A stretch of 64,000 nt of DNA, taken from positions 277,722 through 341,721 of the forward strand of contig NZ_FNDT01000001.1 of NCBI RefSeq assembly GCF_900099735.1, read 5' to 3'. This document shows, in pieces, positions 47,814 through 58,038 of this stretch. The notes beneath the pieces were generated by a model. It made no database searches, had not been told where the DNA came from, and saw only the letters and a list, made by a program, of their open reading frames with translations. This DNA comes from Arthrobacter subterraneus. GTDB taxonomy: Bacteria; Actinomycetota; Actinomycetes; Actinomycetales; Micrococcaceae. Position 1 is the first letter of the stretch. Each line of letters begins with the position of its first letter. The position numbers and the translations under genes are program-made.

Positions 47814-50039
47814 ATGGAAGCCGAAACCGCCGCCCGGGTCCCGGCACGGTATGGATCATCCGAAGTGGCTCCCGCCCGCGCAACCCAGGACCGCATTGAC
47901 ATCCCGGAGTTCGCCCCGAGCCTCCTGCCTTCGGGCGAGATCACCGCGGACCGTTTCCTTGACCGCGAACTGAGCTGGCTGCACTTCAACGCCCGCGTCC
48001 TTGACCTTGCCGAGGACCCTGACCTTGCCCTGCTGGAACGGGTGAACTTCCTCTCGATTTTTGCCTCGAACCTCGATGAGTTCTTCATGGTGCGCGTCGC
48101 AGGCCTGAAGCGCCGCATCGCCACCGGGCTCGCCGTGCCTTCCGCTGCCGGGCTGAGCCCCATCGAGCAGCTCGAGACGATCATGAGCGACGGGCTGGCC
48201 CTCCAGCGACGCCACGCCGCCGTGTTCTCGGAACAGATCAGGCCGGCCCTGACAGCTGAGAACATCCACCTCACCACGTGGGACCAGCTCGACGAGGCGG
48301 CGCGGGCCGAACTGAACAAGCTGTTCGCGGAAAAAGTGTTTCCGATCCTCACCCCCCTCGCCGTGGATCCGGCCCACCCCTTCCCCTACATTTCCGGGCT
48401 CTCACTGAACCTCGCCGTCGTCGTCCGCAACCCGGTGAGCGACAAGGAGCTGTTTGCACGCGTCAAGGTGCCGGACCAGCTGCCCCGCCTCATCTCCGTG
48501 GACGGACCCCGAGCCGGGAACGTGGCCGGGCGGACGGCCCGTTTCATCCCGCTGGAGGAGGTCATCGCGGTCCACCTGGACCAGCTGTTCCCCGGCATGG
48601 AAGTTCTTGAGCACCACACCTTCCGCGTCACCCGCAACGAGGATCTCGAGGTCGAGGAAGACGACGCCGAAAACCTCCTGCAGGCGCTGGAAAAGGAGCT
48701 GCTCCGGCGCCGGTTCGGCCCGCCCGTCCGCCTCGAGGTGACCACGGACATCAACCCCAGCATCCGGGCGCTGCTGTCCCGGGAACTCGGCGTTGAGGAT
48801 GCGGAGGTCTATGATCTGCCCGCGCCGCTGGACCTGCGCGGACTCGCCGTCATCGCCGGGATCGACCGCGGCGACCTCCACTACCCCAAGCATGTGGCGC
48901 ACACCAGCCGCGACCTCAATGAGAGTGAAACCTCGAAGGCCGCCAACGTCTTCGCTGCCATGCGGCGCAGGGACATCCTCCTGCACCACCCGTATGACTC
49001 GTTCTCCACCTCCGTGCAGGCATTCCTCGAGCAGGCCGCCGTGGACCCCAAGGTGCAGGCAATCAAGCAGACCCTGTACCGGACCTCCGGCGACTCCCCC
49101 ATCGTGGACGCCCTCATCGACGCGGCGGAAGCCGGCAAGCAGGTCCTGGCCCTCGTGGAGATCAAGGCCCGCTTCGACGAGCAGGCCAACATCTCCTGGG
49201 CACGGAAGCTGGAGCAGGCCGGCGTTCACGTGGTCTACGGCATCGTGGGACTGAAAACGCACTGCAAGCTCTCACTTGTGGTGCGCCAGGAGATCGACGG
49301 GCTGCGGCGCTACTGCCACATCGGCACCGGAAACTACCACCCCCGCACCGCCCGCTACTACGAGGACCTGGGGCTGCTCACCGCCAACCACGAGGTGGGC
49401 GAGGACCTCTCCCGCCTGTTCAACCAGCTCTCCGGGTACGCGCCCAAGTCGACATTCAAGCGTCTGCTGGTGGCGCCGCGGTCCGTGCGCTCGGGCCTGA
49501 TCGAACGCATCGAGCAGGAGATCGCGAACAGCGAGGCCGGCCTGGAAGCGCGCGTGATTATCAAGGTGAACTCGATCGTGGATGAAGCGCTCATCGACGC
49601 CCTGTACCGTGCCTCGCAGGCCGGTGTGCGGGTCGATGTGATTGTCCGCGGCATCTGTTCGGTGCGCCCGGGGGTTCCCGGACTCAGCGAGAACATCACC
49701 GTCCGCTCCGTCCTCGGCAGGTTCCTTGAACACTCCCGGGTGTTCGCCTTCGCCAACGCCGGCGATCCCGCCGTGTTCATCGGTTCTGCGGACATGATGC
49801 ACCGCAACCTGGACCGCAGGGTGGAGGCGCTGGTGCAGCTGTCCTCTCCCGAACACCTCACGTACCTGATCTCACTCATGGACCGCTACCTCGACGCCGG
49901 CACGGCAAGCTGGCACCTGGACAGTGACGGCGAGTGGATCCGCCACCACAAGGACGACGACGGCAACCCCCTGAGCGATGTGCAGTCCTGGCTGCTCGCA
50001 TCCCGGTCGCGCAGCCGTCTGCGGCCGGCCCGCCAGTGA
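47814..50039 (+). CDS. ppk: Polyphosphate kinase 1
   Basis: Reversibly polymerises ATP gamma-phosphate into polyphosphate. The 741-residue product has the N-terminal [20 protein letters not shown] and [19 protein letters not shown], the phospho-acceptor His483 ([11 protein letters not shown]), and the C-terminal [25 protein letters not shown] site precedes the ATG. It overlaps the MutT1 gene (TGATG), as in other actinobacteria. Confidence 0.96.
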   Translation: MEAETAARVPARYGSSEVAPARATQDRIDIPEFAPSLLPSGEITADRFLDRELSWLHFNARVLDLAEDPDLALLERVNFLSIFASNLDEFFMVRVAGLKRRIATGLAVPSAAGLSPIEQLETIMSDGLALQRRHAAVFSEQIRPALTAENIHLTTWDQLDEAARAELNKLFAEKVFPILTPLAVDPAHPFPYISGLSLNLAVVVRNPVSDKELFARVKVPDQLPRLISVDGPRAGNVAGRTARFIPLEEVIAVHLDQLFPGMEVLEHHTFRVTRNEDLEVEEDDAENLLQALEKELLRRRFGPPVRLEVTTDINPSIRALLSRELGVEDAEVYDLPAPLDLRGLAVIAGIDRGDLHYPKHVAHTSRDLNESETSKAANVFAAMRRRDILLHHPYDSFSTSVQAFLEQAAVDPKVQAIKQTLYRTSGDSPIVDALIDAAEAGKQVLALVEIKARFDEQANISWARKLEQAGVHVVYGIVGLKTHCKLSLVVRQEIDGLRRYCHIGTGNYHPRTARYYEDLGLLTANHEVGEDLSRLFNQLSGYAPKSTFKRLLVAPRSVRSGLIERIEQEIANSEAGLEARVIIKVNSIVDEALIDALYRASQAGVRVDVIVRGICSVRPGVPGLSENITVRSVLGRFLEHSRVFAFANAGDPAVFIGSADMMHRNLDRRVEALVQLSSPEHLTYLISLMDRYLDAGTASWHLDSDGEWIRHHKDDDGNPLSDVQSWLLASRSRSRLRPARQ

Positions 50040-51004
50040 TGGTCCAGCCGGACACCGCGGTCGACAGGAAGCAGAGCAAGTCCGGCGCCGCCGTCGTCGC
50101 TGCCGGAGCACTGTGCTGGCGCAAGCGGCAGGGCGTCCTGGAGGTCCTGCTCATCCACCGTCCCCGCTACGATGACTGGTCCTGGCCCAAGGGCAAGATC
50201 GACGCCGGTGAAACCACGCCGGAATGCGCCGTCCGGGAGGTCCAGGAGGAGATCGGATTCACTGCAAAGCTCGGTATCCCGCTCCCGTCCATCGAGTACC
50301 CGGTGGCGTCCGGGCTGAAGGTGGTGCACTACTGGGCTGCGAAGGCGGAGGGCCTCACGCCGAAGCCCGACGGCAAGGAAGTCGACGCATTCCTCTGGTG
50401 TTCCCCTGAACGTGCGGCCGAGCTGCTGAGCAACCCCTCCGACCGGGAGCCGTTGTCCGCGCTGGTGGAAGCCTCCGCGTCGGATGACCTGGACACCTGG
50501 CCGCTGATCGTCGTCCGTCATGCCAAGGCCAAACCGAGGTCCTCCTGGACCCGGGCTGAGGGCGAACGCCCGCTCGCCGCATCCGGGCGCCGCCAGGCGC
50601 TGGCCGTGAGCCGTCTGTTGCAGGCGTGGTCGCCCGAGCGCATTGTCAGCAGCCCATGGGACCGCTGCGTTCAGACGGTGATGCCGTACGTGAAGCGCTC
50701 AAACGCGAAGCTCAAACTCGTCGACGCCATCACCGAGCGGGACGCCGCCCGTAAGCCGGGCCGGGCACGGGCCACCATCGAGAAAGTGTTCGACAAGCGA
50801 GCCTCGGTGGCAGTCTGCAGCCACCGGCCGGTCCTGCCCCTGATCCTGGACGAACTCCGGGCGCACATGCCGCTCCATCTCGCCAGTCTCCTTCCGGCGT
50901 CGGACCCTTATCTCTCTCCCGGCGAGGCGATCATCTGCCAGGTGAGCCTCAGGAAGTCCGGGAAAATTGTCTCGGTTGAGCAGTTCCGGGCCTACGATGA
51001 CTGA
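50039..51004 (+). CDS. mutT1: MutT1-type Nudix hydrolase fused to a histidine phosphatase domain
   Basis: 321 residues. The N-terminal Nudix box runs G52-x5-E58-x7-REVQEEIGF, a perfect match. The C-terminal half begins VVRHAKAKPRSSW with the phosphatase His161. This architecture and the overlap with ppk match mycobacterial MutT1, which hydrolyses 8-oxo-dGTP and diadenosine polyphosphates. The earlier in-frame ATG at 49934 lies inside ppk and is rejected. Confidence 0.9.
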   Translation: MVQPDTAVDRKQSKSGAAVVAAGALCWRKRQGVLEVLLIHRPRYDDWSWPKGKIDAGETTPECAVREVQEEIGFTAKLGIPLPSIEYPVASGLKVVHYWAAKAEGLTPKPDGKEVDAFLWCSPERAAELLSNPSDREPLSALVEASASDDLDTWPLIVVRHAKAKPRSSWTRAEGERPLAASGRRQALAVSRLLQAWSPERIVSSPWDRCVQTVMPYVKRSNAKLKLVDAITERDAARKPGRARATIEKVFDKRASVAVCSHRPVLPLILDELRAHMPLHLASLLPASDPYLSPGEAIICQVSLRKSGKIVSVEQFRAYDD

Positions 51005-51043
51005 TTCAGGGCGCACACCTCGACAGGTCCTAGACTGATTGTC

Positions 51044-51853
51044 GTGACTATTCCGGTTCCCACTCCGTATGAAGACCTGCTCCGCGACGTCCTGGTCAAC
51101 GGCACCTCGAAGTCCGACCGCACGGGCACAGGCACGCTCAGCGTGTTCGGACGCCAGCTCAGGTTTGACCTGGCAGAGTCTTTTCCGCTGATCACCACCA
51201 AGCGGGTTCACTTCAAGTCGGTGGCACTGGAACTGCTCTGGTTCCTGCGCGGCGATTCGAACGTTTCCTGGCTCCAGGAACGCGGGGTCAAAATCTGGAA
51301 CGAATGGGCGGACGAGTCCGGTGAGCTGGGTCCCGTCTACGGCGTGCAGTGGCGTTCCTGGCCCACGCCCGACGGCGGCCACATCGACCAGATCGAGCGG
51401 CTCATCGAGGGGCTCAGGACCAACCCCGATTCGCGGCGGCACATCGTCTCGGCGTGGAATGTCGCCGACATCGAGAACATGGCGCTGCCGCCCTGCCACG
51501 CCTTCTTCCAGTTCTACGTTGCGGACGGCAGGCTTTCCTGCCAGCTGTACCAGCGCTCCGCGGACACCTTTCTGGGTGTGCCGTTCAACATCGCCTCCTA
51601 CGCGCTGCTCACCCTCATGGTGGCGCAGCAGGTGGGGCTGGAACCCGGCGAATTCATCTGGACCGGCGGGGACGTCCACATCTACGACAGCCACCTGGAC
51701 CAGGTCACCGAGCAGCTGTCCCGCGAGCCGTACCCGTACCCGGCGCTCCGGATCAACCGGAAGCCGCCCACCATCTTCGACTACGAGTTCGAGGATTTCA
51801 CGGTGGAAAACTACCGGCACCACCCCACAATCAAGGCCCCGATCGCCGTATGA
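51044..51853 (+). CDS. thyA: Thymidylate synthase
   Basis: Methylates dUMP to dTMP using methylenetetrahydrofolate. The 269-residue product has the catalytic Cys151 in [13 protein letters not shown], the N-terminal arginine loop [15 protein letters not shown] and the [15 protein letters not shown] region. It overlaps folA by four bases, which matches the need to recycle the dihydrofolate it makes. Confidence 0.97.
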   Translation: MTIPVPTPYEDLLRDVLVNGTSKSDRTGTGTLSVFGRQLRFDLAESFPLITTKRVHFKSVALELLWFLRGDSNVSWLQERGVKIWNEWADESGELGPVYGVQWRSWPTPDGGHIDQIERLIEGLRTNPDSRRHIVSAWNVADIENMALPPCHAFFQFYVADGRLSCQLYQRSADTFLGVPFNIASYALLTLMVAQQVGLEPGEFIWTGGDVHIYDSHLDQVTEQLSREPYPYPALRINRKPPTIFDYEFEDFTVENYRHHPTIKAPIAV

Positions 51854-52449
51854 CTGAACCGCTGAGCCCGGCAGCAGCCGTGGGAACACCGCTGGTCGGC
51901 ATGATCTGGGCACAGACCGTGGACGGCGTCATCGGCAGGGACGGCACCATGCCGTGGCATCTGCCCGAAGACCTCGCCCATTTCAAACGGACCACCGAGG
52001 GACATCCGGTCATCATGGGCCGGCGCACCTGGGAGTCCTTCCCCGAGAAGTACCGCCCGCTCCCCGGCCGTACCAACATCGTGGTGACCAGGCAGCAACG
52101 CAACCGCGAAGATTTCCCGGGGGCCGTCGTCGTCGGCTCGTTCGAGGACGCGCTCAGTGAGGCTCGGCGGAGCGAGGGCGCTGAGGAGATCTGGGTCATC
52201 GGCGGCGGCCAGATTTACTCGGAGGCGGCACCGCACGCCCACGCTGCGCTGGTCACGGTGATCGATTCCACCGAGCAGGGCGACACCTACGCGCCCGCTC
52301 TGGGAAGCGCCTGGGCCCTCGCGGGAACCGATCCGTCCGGAGGCTGGACCACGTCCGGCAACGGCACGCGGTTCCGCATCGGCCTGTGGATCCAGGACCC
52401 CGCTCATGGGCAGCCCTCCCCATCGCGGGATGCGCCTTCCGCCGGGTAG
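51850..52449 (+). CDS. folA: Dihydrofolate reductase
   Basis: Reduces dihydrofolate to tetrahydrofolate. 199 residues from the ATG at 51850. The substrate-binding start [33 protein letters not shown] with the active-site acid, the GRRTWES loop and [10 protein letters not shown] are all present. A longer in-frame reading lies inside thyA and is rejected. The C-terminal tail after GLWIQ is about 15 residues longer than usual. Confidence 0.94.
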   Translation: MTEPLSPAAAVGTPLVGMIWAQTVDGVIGRDGTMPWHLPEDLAHFKRTTEGHPVIMGRRTWESFPEKYRPLPGRTNIVVTRQQRNREDFPGAVVVGSFEDALSEARRSEGAEEIWVIGGGQIYSEAAPHAHAALVTVIDSTEQGDTYAPALGSAWALAGTDPSGGWTTSGNGTRFRIGLWIQDPAHGQPSPSRDAPSAG

Positions 52450-52495
52450 CCTCAGGTACCACAGGGATCGTATTCGGGGAAAGACGCGGGGAACA

Positions 52496-53473
52496 ATGAC
52501 TGGGACGCTGGGGGCCAACCCGGATCAGCTGCGCTCACTGGCGCAGCACTGCGGCACGGGGGCGCAGTCACTGCTGGACATTTCAGCCGGTGTGTCGGCC
52601 GTGATCAACAATCCCGGGTTCTGGAAGGGCAGCGACGCCGACCGCACCCGCCAGCAGTGGAATACCGTCCTCCGGCTGCAGATCCTGTCCGCTTCGGCGA
52701 GCCTTGACCGGGCAAAGTCGGAGCTGCTGGAGCAGGCCGCCGACCAGGAGCGCACCAGCTCGGATGCTGACGGGCCCGGTGGTCCTGGTGGTTCTGGAGG
52801 TCCTGGTGGTCCGGGGATGACTCCCGCGGGGTGGCCCGGGCAAACCCACTCCCCGGGCGAGGACGCAAACGTTCCGGGACCGGACTGGCTCCTGGGACCG
52901 GATTCCCCCTTCCGGGACGGCTGGGACATCTACCAGCTCATCAAGGCCTTCCCCAATATCCGTGCCGGCCTGTTCGATATCGGGGCCATGCTGACGCCTG
53001 CCCTGCGCGGCGGGTTCCTGGACCCCACGGCCTGGACAGGGCTCCGCAGCTCCAACATGCTCAGCGGGTTCTTCAACACCTCCAGCGACCTGTTTGACGG
53101 CAACTGGCACACCGCCCTCAACCTCACGGAAGGCTCGCGTGCGTTCGCGGCCTTCGATGGGCTGGGCAAGGGACTCGGAGTGGTGGGCACCGGTCTTGAC
53201 CTGTATGACACGGTGGTCCACTGGAACGAGGGAGACAAGGGCGCGGCCGCCTACTCAGGCGTGAAGACCGCCCTCGGGATCGCCTCGTTTGCGCCGCCGC
53301 CGGTCGGTACGGTGGCTATGGTCGCCAGCGGTGCCCTCGCCATCTATGACAACGTTCCGGTGGTACAGGATGCCGTCAACGCAGTGGGCGGCGCCATCGC
53401 CGACACCGCCGGCGATGTGGGCGGCGCCATTGCCGACGGCGCCGATGCGGTGGGCGATTTCTTTGGTTTCTAG
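52496..53473 (+). CDS. WXG100-like protein with Gly-rich linker, putative type VII substrate
   Basis: 325 residues. The first 90 form a helical hairpin with a W-x-G turn (Trp43-Lys44-Gly45 in NNPGFWKGSDADRTRQQW), as in ESX/WXG100 proteins. A GPGGPGG-type linker (about 107-125) and a Pro-rich stretch follow. The C-terminal half has Gly/Ala-rich hydrophobic segments ending in repeats of GGAIAD. No toxin active site is recognised. First gene of a three-gene plus-strand unit. Confidence 0.7.
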   Translation: MTGTLGANPDQLRSLAQHCGTGAQSLLDISAGVSAVINNPGFWKGSDADRTRQQWNTVLRLQILSASASLDRAKSELLEQAADQERTSSDADGPGGPGGSGGPGGPGMTPAGWPGQTHSPGEDANVPGPDWLLGPDSPFRDGWDIYQLIKAFPNIRAGLFDIGAMLTPALRGGFLDPTAWTGLRSSNMLSGFFNTSSDLFDGNWHTALNLTEGSRAFAAFDGLGKGLGVVGTGLDLYDTVVHWNEGDKGAAAYSGVKTALGIASFAPPPVGTVAMVASGALAIYDNVPVVQDAVNAVGGAIADTAGDVGGAIADGADAVGDFFGF

Positions 53474-53500
53474 GACGTCAATTTCACAAGGAGCAGCACG

Positions 53501-54154
53501 ATGACCGAGACCGTGTCCAAACCCGGGCAGGCCGACACTCCCTATCCGGACGCCATCGGATTCGGATTCGCCGAGGTGGCTGCCCTGCTGAACCTTGCTC
53601 CGGGTCCCGCGGCCACGCAGAGCGCCGCGGCGCTCCGGGTTGCCGACGAAATCGGAGACACGCGCCTGGTTGCTGCGGGAGGCTCCTCACTGGTGGCGCG
53701 TGGGCTGGCGTTCGCCGAGCCGGACGGGGTGCTCTCGGTCGCCGGGCCGGTAGCCGCGGTCACCCGCGCACTGACAACGGCGCGCCGCCGGATCGAGATC
53801 AGCCTCGTTGCGCCGGACTACTCCGACAGCGTGCTCTCGATCGAGTCGGACGACTATGACATCCTGATGCAGCCGCGCAGCCACCTCACCTGGTTCGCGA
53901 TGGCCAAGCGGCCCGATATCACCGGCGCCGAGGCGAACTTCTTCATCGTTCGGTCGCACTGCGCCGAGCACCCCGACGGCGGTGCCATTGTCCGGAACCG
54001 CGAGACGCCCGACGCCGGCGAACTTCTCATCAAGGTCGAATCAGGCGCCTGGACGGTGGGGAGCCGGCTCCCCGGAGCCGATTCGGTGGAATCCGAACAG
54101 GGGCTTTCCGACGAGGACGTCCTGGCCCGGCTCCGCACACTCCGGCAGGACTGA
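53501..54154 (+). CDS. Hypothetical protein of WXG100-like cassette
   Basis: 217 residues, soluble by appearance, with no signal peptide. It follows the WXG100-like gene by 27 bases after a strong AAGGAGCAGC site. Alpha/beta composition with mid-protein strands (RRRIEISLVAPDYSDSVLSI) resembles chaperone-like partners of type VII substrates only in gene context and size. I do not recognise the family. Confidence 0.7.
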   Translation: MTETVSKPGQADTPYPDAIGFGFAEVAALLNLAPGPAATQSAAALRVADEIGDTRLVAAGGSSLVARGLAFAEPDGVLSVAGPVAAVTRALTTARRRIEISLVAPDYSDSVLSIESDDYDILMQPRSHLTWFAMAKRPDITGAEANFFIVRSHCAEHPDGGAIVRNRETPDAGELLIKVESGAWTVGSRLPGADSVESEQGLSDEDVLARLRTLRQD

Positions 54155-54157
54155 TCC

Positions 54158-54565
54158 ATGGTGTACAACGCGGAGCGGGAAGCCCGTGACGCCGAAACGA
54201 CGGCGGCACATGAGGCGCAGATCCGGCTGACCGGTGAGAAGCGCGTGCTGATGCGGGCGGTCACCGGGGAACTCGTCAGCTACACGCCCGAAGAGTACGG
54301 TGTGGGCCGGCTCGGGCTGGGTCCGCGCATCAACACGCGCTGGGGGCATCTGGTGTACGTGCTCGCCATCGGGGCTGTGATCGGCGTCTTCCTTTATTTG
54401 CCGCTTCATGGATTGTTCGTGGAGGGCGATCCGGAGTCCGGCTGGTTCCTGATTGTCCCGGCGCTCCTGGCCCTGCTCGAGGTGTACGCAGTGCGGAACC
54501 TCATCCGTGAGTGGCGCGCGCACAAACTGCGCGAAGAACGCGGGCTTCCGCGCCCCGCCTACTGA
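54158..54565 (+). CDS. Two-helix membrane protein of WXG100-like cassette
   Basis: 135 residues starting three bases after the previous stop. An N-terminal charged segment of about 60 residues is followed by two helices (LVYVLAIGAVIGVFLYLPL and GWFLIVPALLALLEVYAV) and a basic tail. It is probably a membrane partner of the two preceding products. Its last codons form the beginning of the 48-bp tandem repeat that follows. Confidence 0.75.
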   Translation: MVYNAEREARDAETTAAHEAQIRLTGEKRVLMRAVTGELVSYTPEEYGVGRLGLGPRINTRWGHLVYVLAIGAVIGVFLYLPLHGLFVEGDPESGWFLIVPALLALLEVYAVRNLIREWRAHKLREERGLPRPAY

Positions 54566-54690
54566 GCTCCACGCCGTCACCCCCGCTGGACCCTGGCATG
54601 CCCCGCCAACTGAGCTCCACGCCGTCATTCCCGCTGGACCCTGGCATGCCCCGCCAACTGAGCTCCACGCCGTCGTTCCCGCTGGACCCT
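54561..54690 (+). repeat. 48-bp tandem repeat, about 2.7 copies
   Basis: Units start at 54561, 54609 and 54657, each ACTGAGCTCCACGCCGTC followed by CCCGCTGGACCCTGGC. The first unit includes the TGA stop codon of the preceding gene, so the duplication copied the gene's end. The few base differences between units indicate that it is not very recent. Confidence 0.9.
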
Positions 54691-54781
54691 GGCCCGGCTG
54701 CGGTTCCCCAGGCTGAGGCGGAAGTTTCGCTGAGGATGTAACCGAGGTGGGCAGTTTGCCCCGCTCCCCTAAACTGGAAGC

Positions 54782-55936
54782 ATGACAACCGCTGCGCACC
54801 TGCCCTCGTCCGTGCCCTCAGTCGGGCTCGTCGGCTGGCGCGGAATGGTCGGCTCGGTCCTGATGCAGCGCATGCAGGACGAGGGCGACTTCCGCCTCAT
54901 CGACCCGGTCTTCTTCTCGACCTCCAATGCCGGTGGAACCGCTCCGGCGTTCGCGGAAGGCGCCGGCCCGCTGCAGGACGCGTACGACGTCGAGACCCTC
55001 GCCAAGCTGCCGATCATCGTCACCGCCCAGGGCGGCGGGTACACCTCCGAGGTGTACCCCAAGCTGCGCGACGCCGGGTGGGACGGACTGTGGATCGACG
55101 CTGCATCCACCCTGCGCATGGAGGAAAGCTCCATCATTGTGCTGGACCCGGTGAACCGTGACGTCATCGACGCCGGCCTGTCCCGCGGCGTACGGGACTT
55201 CATCGGCGGGAACTGCACCGTCTCCTGCATGCTGATGGGTCTCGGCGGTCTGTTCCGGAACGGCCTCGTCGAGTGGGGCACCTCGATGACCTACCAGGCG
55301 GCTTCCGGCGGCGGAGCCCGCCACATGCGTGAACTGTTGAACCAGTTCGGTTCCATTCACGGCGTTGTCGCCGGAAATCTCGCGGACCCGGCATCGGCCA
55401 TCCTCGACATCGACCGCGCCGTACTGGCCCAGCAGAAAAACCCCGCCATGGACGCATCCCAGTTCGGGGTGCCGCTGGCCGGATCGGTCATTCCCTGGAT
55501 CGACGCAGACCTCGGCAACGGGCAGTCGAAGGAAGAGTGGAAGGCCGGCGCCGAAACCAACAAGATCCTCGGCAAGGACACCACCGAGGGTACCCGGATC
55601 CCGTTCGACGGGTTGTGCGTGCGGATCGGGGCGATGCGCTCGCACTCCCAGGCGCTCACCCTGAAGCTCACCGAGGACCTCTCCGTCGCTGAAATCGAGA
55701 ACCTGATCGACCAGGACAACCAGTGGGCAACGGTGGTACCCAACACCAAGGAAGCCACCCTTCAGGGCCTCACGCCGGTGGCTGCCAGCGGAACGCTGGA
55801 AATCCCGGTCGGCCGCATCCGGAAGCTCGAGATGGGCCCGGAGTACATCAGCGCGTTCACAGTGGGAGATCAGCTGCTGTGGGGCGCTGCCGAGCCGCTG
55901 CGCCGCATGCTGCTCATCGCGACCGGCAACCTGTAA
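54782..55936 (+). CDS. asd: Aspartate-semialdehyde dehydrogenase
   Basis: Second step from aspartate to lysine, threonine, methionine and diaminopimelate. 384 residues. The NADP-binding start [18 protein letters not shown] and the nucleophile Cys145 in [11 protein letters not shown] are present. The protein is of the E. coli/Vibrio subgroup rather than the GNCTTM type typical of many actinobacteria. It is isolated from lysC here. Confidence 0.93.
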   Translation: MTTAAHLPSSVPSVGLVGWRGMVGSVLMQRMQDEGDFRLIDPVFFSTSNAGGTAPAFAEGAGPLQDAYDVETLAKLPIIVTAQGGGYTSEVYPKLRDAGWDGLWIDAASTLRMEESSIIVLDPVNRDVIDAGLSRGVRDFIGGNCTVSCMLMGLGGLFRNGLVEWGTSMTYQAASGGGARHMRELLNQFGSIHGVVAGNLADPASAILDIDRAVLAQQKNPAMDASQFGVPLAGSVIPWIDADLGNGQSKEEWKAGAETNKILGKDTTEGTRIPFDGLCVRIGAMRSHSQALTLKLTEDLSVAEIENLIDQDNQWATVVPNTKEATLQGLTPVAASGTLEIPVGRIRKLEMGPEYISAFTVGDQLLWGAAEPLRRMLLIATGNL

Positions 55937-55989
55937 GCGCGCCGGCTCCGGGCGTCTCCCAAGACCTCCGGCCCAGCCTTTCGAATCTG

Positions 55990-56265
55990 TGTATTAGGTA
56001 TCTGCTTAGCTGAAGTCCTCTCGTTTTCCGGGATAACGAGGGTTTTCAGTGGATGGGGGCCGGTACTCACAGCCTGGTCCAGCAGGCGATAGAAGAGCAG
56101 CCCGCGGCTCTTGGACGTGCGCCGGTTGAACCGGACGGTGAACTCGTCGAGGTAGTAGGCGAACTGTTCCCTTGAGGCGCCGTAATGCATGGTGCCGATC
56201 ATCCAGCGCTTGAGCTGGGAGGCGACAATCATGATGACAGACCCCCCATGCCAGAAGTACGGCAA
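55990..56265 (-). pseudogene. C-terminal fragment of an IS1595-like transposase
   Basis: The minus-strand frame has SQLKRWMIGTMHYGASREQF, AYYLDEFTVRFNRRTSKSRG and LFYRLLDQAVSTGP, which match the C-terminal part of ISXO2/IS1595 DDE transposases. The N-terminal two thirds are absent and there is no proper stop: the frame runs on towards asd. No terminal inverted repeats are visible. It marks past insertion at the edge of the accessory region. Confidence 0.75.
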
Positions 56266-56679
56266 GCTGAGCGCTCACCAGTTCCGCGGTTCCTGCCAGG
56301 CGCTGAACGGCAGGTTTTGGATCATCTGCCTATACGAACCACGGGAACCGGAAGATATTGGCCAATGTGCTGCCCAGCAAAAACGCGACGAAGGCGATGT
56401 GCGCGAAAGCCACGATAATTGTGTGTAGACCCCGAGTCCGTCATTGGCCACCTTCTGTCTACACTCCCGCCCCGTATCAGCCGGACCATGCCGAATACGA
56501 TCTGTGCGATCAGCTCGTCGCCGCCTGAAGCGGGGCGTTCCCCTGCCGGGGCCGGCAGAACAGGCAGAGCTAAGCATGCGCCGAGCAGAAGACATGATCC
56601 GCCTTCCGGACCGATACTGCACCATCTTCCGCCCGCGAAGCCGATGTCAGGGCGGAGCAGCCGCGCCGCCGACGCTGCT
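56266..56679. other. Degraded DNA beyond the transposase fragment
   Basis: Several overlapping frames exist on both strands but none looks like a protein family. One short minus-strand frame (about 56,325-56,420) reads TIIVAFAHIAFVAFLL followed by GSTLANIFRFPWFV and a stop, like the end of a membrane protein, which may be a remnant. I see no intact gene. Confidence 0.5.
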
Positions 56680-56904
56680 TTAGGAGGATGCGCATCCGGA
56701 TTCCCCGTCGTTGTCCTGCCCTTCGGCTTTTTCCCTGGCCTGCTGCTGGTGTTGGCGAAGTTTCTCTGCGGCATCGCGGCGGCGGCGCATCTGTCCCCGC
56801 AGCCCGCTGCCCCAGCTACCGTCGGCCTCGGGAAGGATCAGGGGTATGGCAGAAGTGGCAGGCTGCCGCCGGGAGCCGGCTTCCTCGTCTCGTTCGTCAC
56901 CCAT
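56680..56904 (-). CDS. Small charged hypothetical protein
   Basis: A 74-residue frame from the ATG at 56904 with mostly G/C third positions and a polar helix (GQMRRRRDAAEKLRQHQQQA) near the C-terminus. A longer reading from 56958 is possible. No strong ribosome site is seen. It may be real or a remnant. Confidence 0.35.
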   Translation of the reverse strand: MGDERDEEAGSRRQPATSAIPLILPEADGSWGSGLRGQMRRRRDAAEKLRQHQQQAREKAEGQDNDGESGCASS

Positions 56905-57290
56905 ACTGGATCGTCCCACCCGGCCACGGCCGCTAACAACACCCCCTGCGTACAGCAAAGGGCGATACCGGGCCCCGGGGCCCGCTGCCTTGGGCTGTCC
57001 GCCGTAAACACGATGGTGTTGCCGGCAGGGTGCCAGCCAGTTGAAGGGTTACCGAATGCGCACAAAGACCGGCCTGCGTGGTACGAGAAGTCATCAGCCG
57101 GAACAACGCCAACCCGCGCGCTATCCCCCGGCTTCACGTTGGCTGACCGCTGCCGCGTCATCCGTAGCCGGGAGGCAGATGCCGTAAACTCAAACCGGCT
57201 GGCTGGGTTTTCAAACCCCGGGGCCGGTGGGCATGACAGACGGCGGGCGTGGGCACTACAGCTTTACAGATGTCGCCAAAGGAGGATCCA
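56905..57290. other. Gene-poor stretch
   Basis: No protein family is recognised on either strand. A minus-strand frame at 56838-57161 (107 residues) overlaps the preceding candidate and lacks family features. Composition is similar to the flanks. Confidence 0.45.
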
Positions 57291-57494
57291 TTGGAGGAGC
57301 TGGTAGGGGACGCCATCATGGGCATCGTCGTCGCCTCAGCGGTAGTGCATTCGGCCTCCTTCCTCCTGGTGCTTGGCAGTACGGGTCGGCGTGGCGCGGT
57401 GGCCAGGATCGGCATGCTCGTCGGATCGCTTGTCCCGCTCCTGGGCCCGGTCCTGGCCATCGTCACAGCCTGGGCTTCCCGTGGACGGCGTTGA
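57291..57494 (+). CDS. Small two-helix membrane protein
   Basis: 67 residues from a TTG at 57291, which sits six bases after a perfect AAAGGAGG ribosome site; an ATG at 57270 would place that site inside the gene. Two hydrophobic helices (GIVVASAVVHSASFLLVLG and IGMLVGSLVPLLGPVLAIVT) and a basic end (ASRGRR). No family is recognised. Confidence 0.55.
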   Translation: MEELVGDAIMGIVVASAVVHSASFLLVLGSTGRRGAVARIGMLVGSLVPLLGPVLAIVTAWASRGRR

Positions 57495-58038
57495 TTGTGT
57501 CAAGGCCGTAACGCTTAAGTGCGGAATCAGGACGACCGGGCCTGCCCCGTTGTCGAATGCCGGGCGAGGCAATCCGCCGGGCTCATAGCCAGCCGGAAAC
57601 CGACATCGCATACATGCACCCCACGCCGCAGCCACTAACTGGCAGGACCTTTCGCTCAATCCCGGCCCGTTGCAGCAGGCCTTGGCGATGGACACTCCGC
57701 TGCTATTGCAGCAGACCTGGTGGACCACGGCAGCGAGGGCCTGTGCGGCCTTCATCGCTCCGCTCAACAGGCACGGCGCTACCCTGCCTGGCCAGAACAC
57801 GAGTGCGAGGCGAATGGCTTTGCGGGCTGATCGCAGTGACAGCCGGTCACGTCGCACAACTCACCCGGAATGGACTTCTTGGAGGTCCGGACGGGCCCGG
57901 CGCAGCCGATGGCAATGGTCTTCGTGACCGCTCTGTGCTCGCTCCCCGTCCGCTCCGGTCTCACGATGCCCCGCACGCTCAGCCTGCGGGGCCGACCCAC
58001 CGCTCGCGCCGAGCACCTTAATAGGCCAGCGCGAAACC
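57495..58038. other. Gene-poor stretch before the copper genes
   Basis: Frames of up to 180 residues occur on both strands but overlap each other and lack recognisable motifs or ribosome sites. One minus-strand frame contains repeated Cys-Cys pairs (VHQVCCNSSG, AKACCNGPG). I could not support any as a gene. Confidence 0.45.

Noticed and set aside
56419..57306. Plus-strand frame of 295 codons in the degraded region
   Set aside because: The translated product is Pro/Ser/Arg-rich without domains, helices or a ribosome site, and shorter frames on the other strand look at least as plausible.
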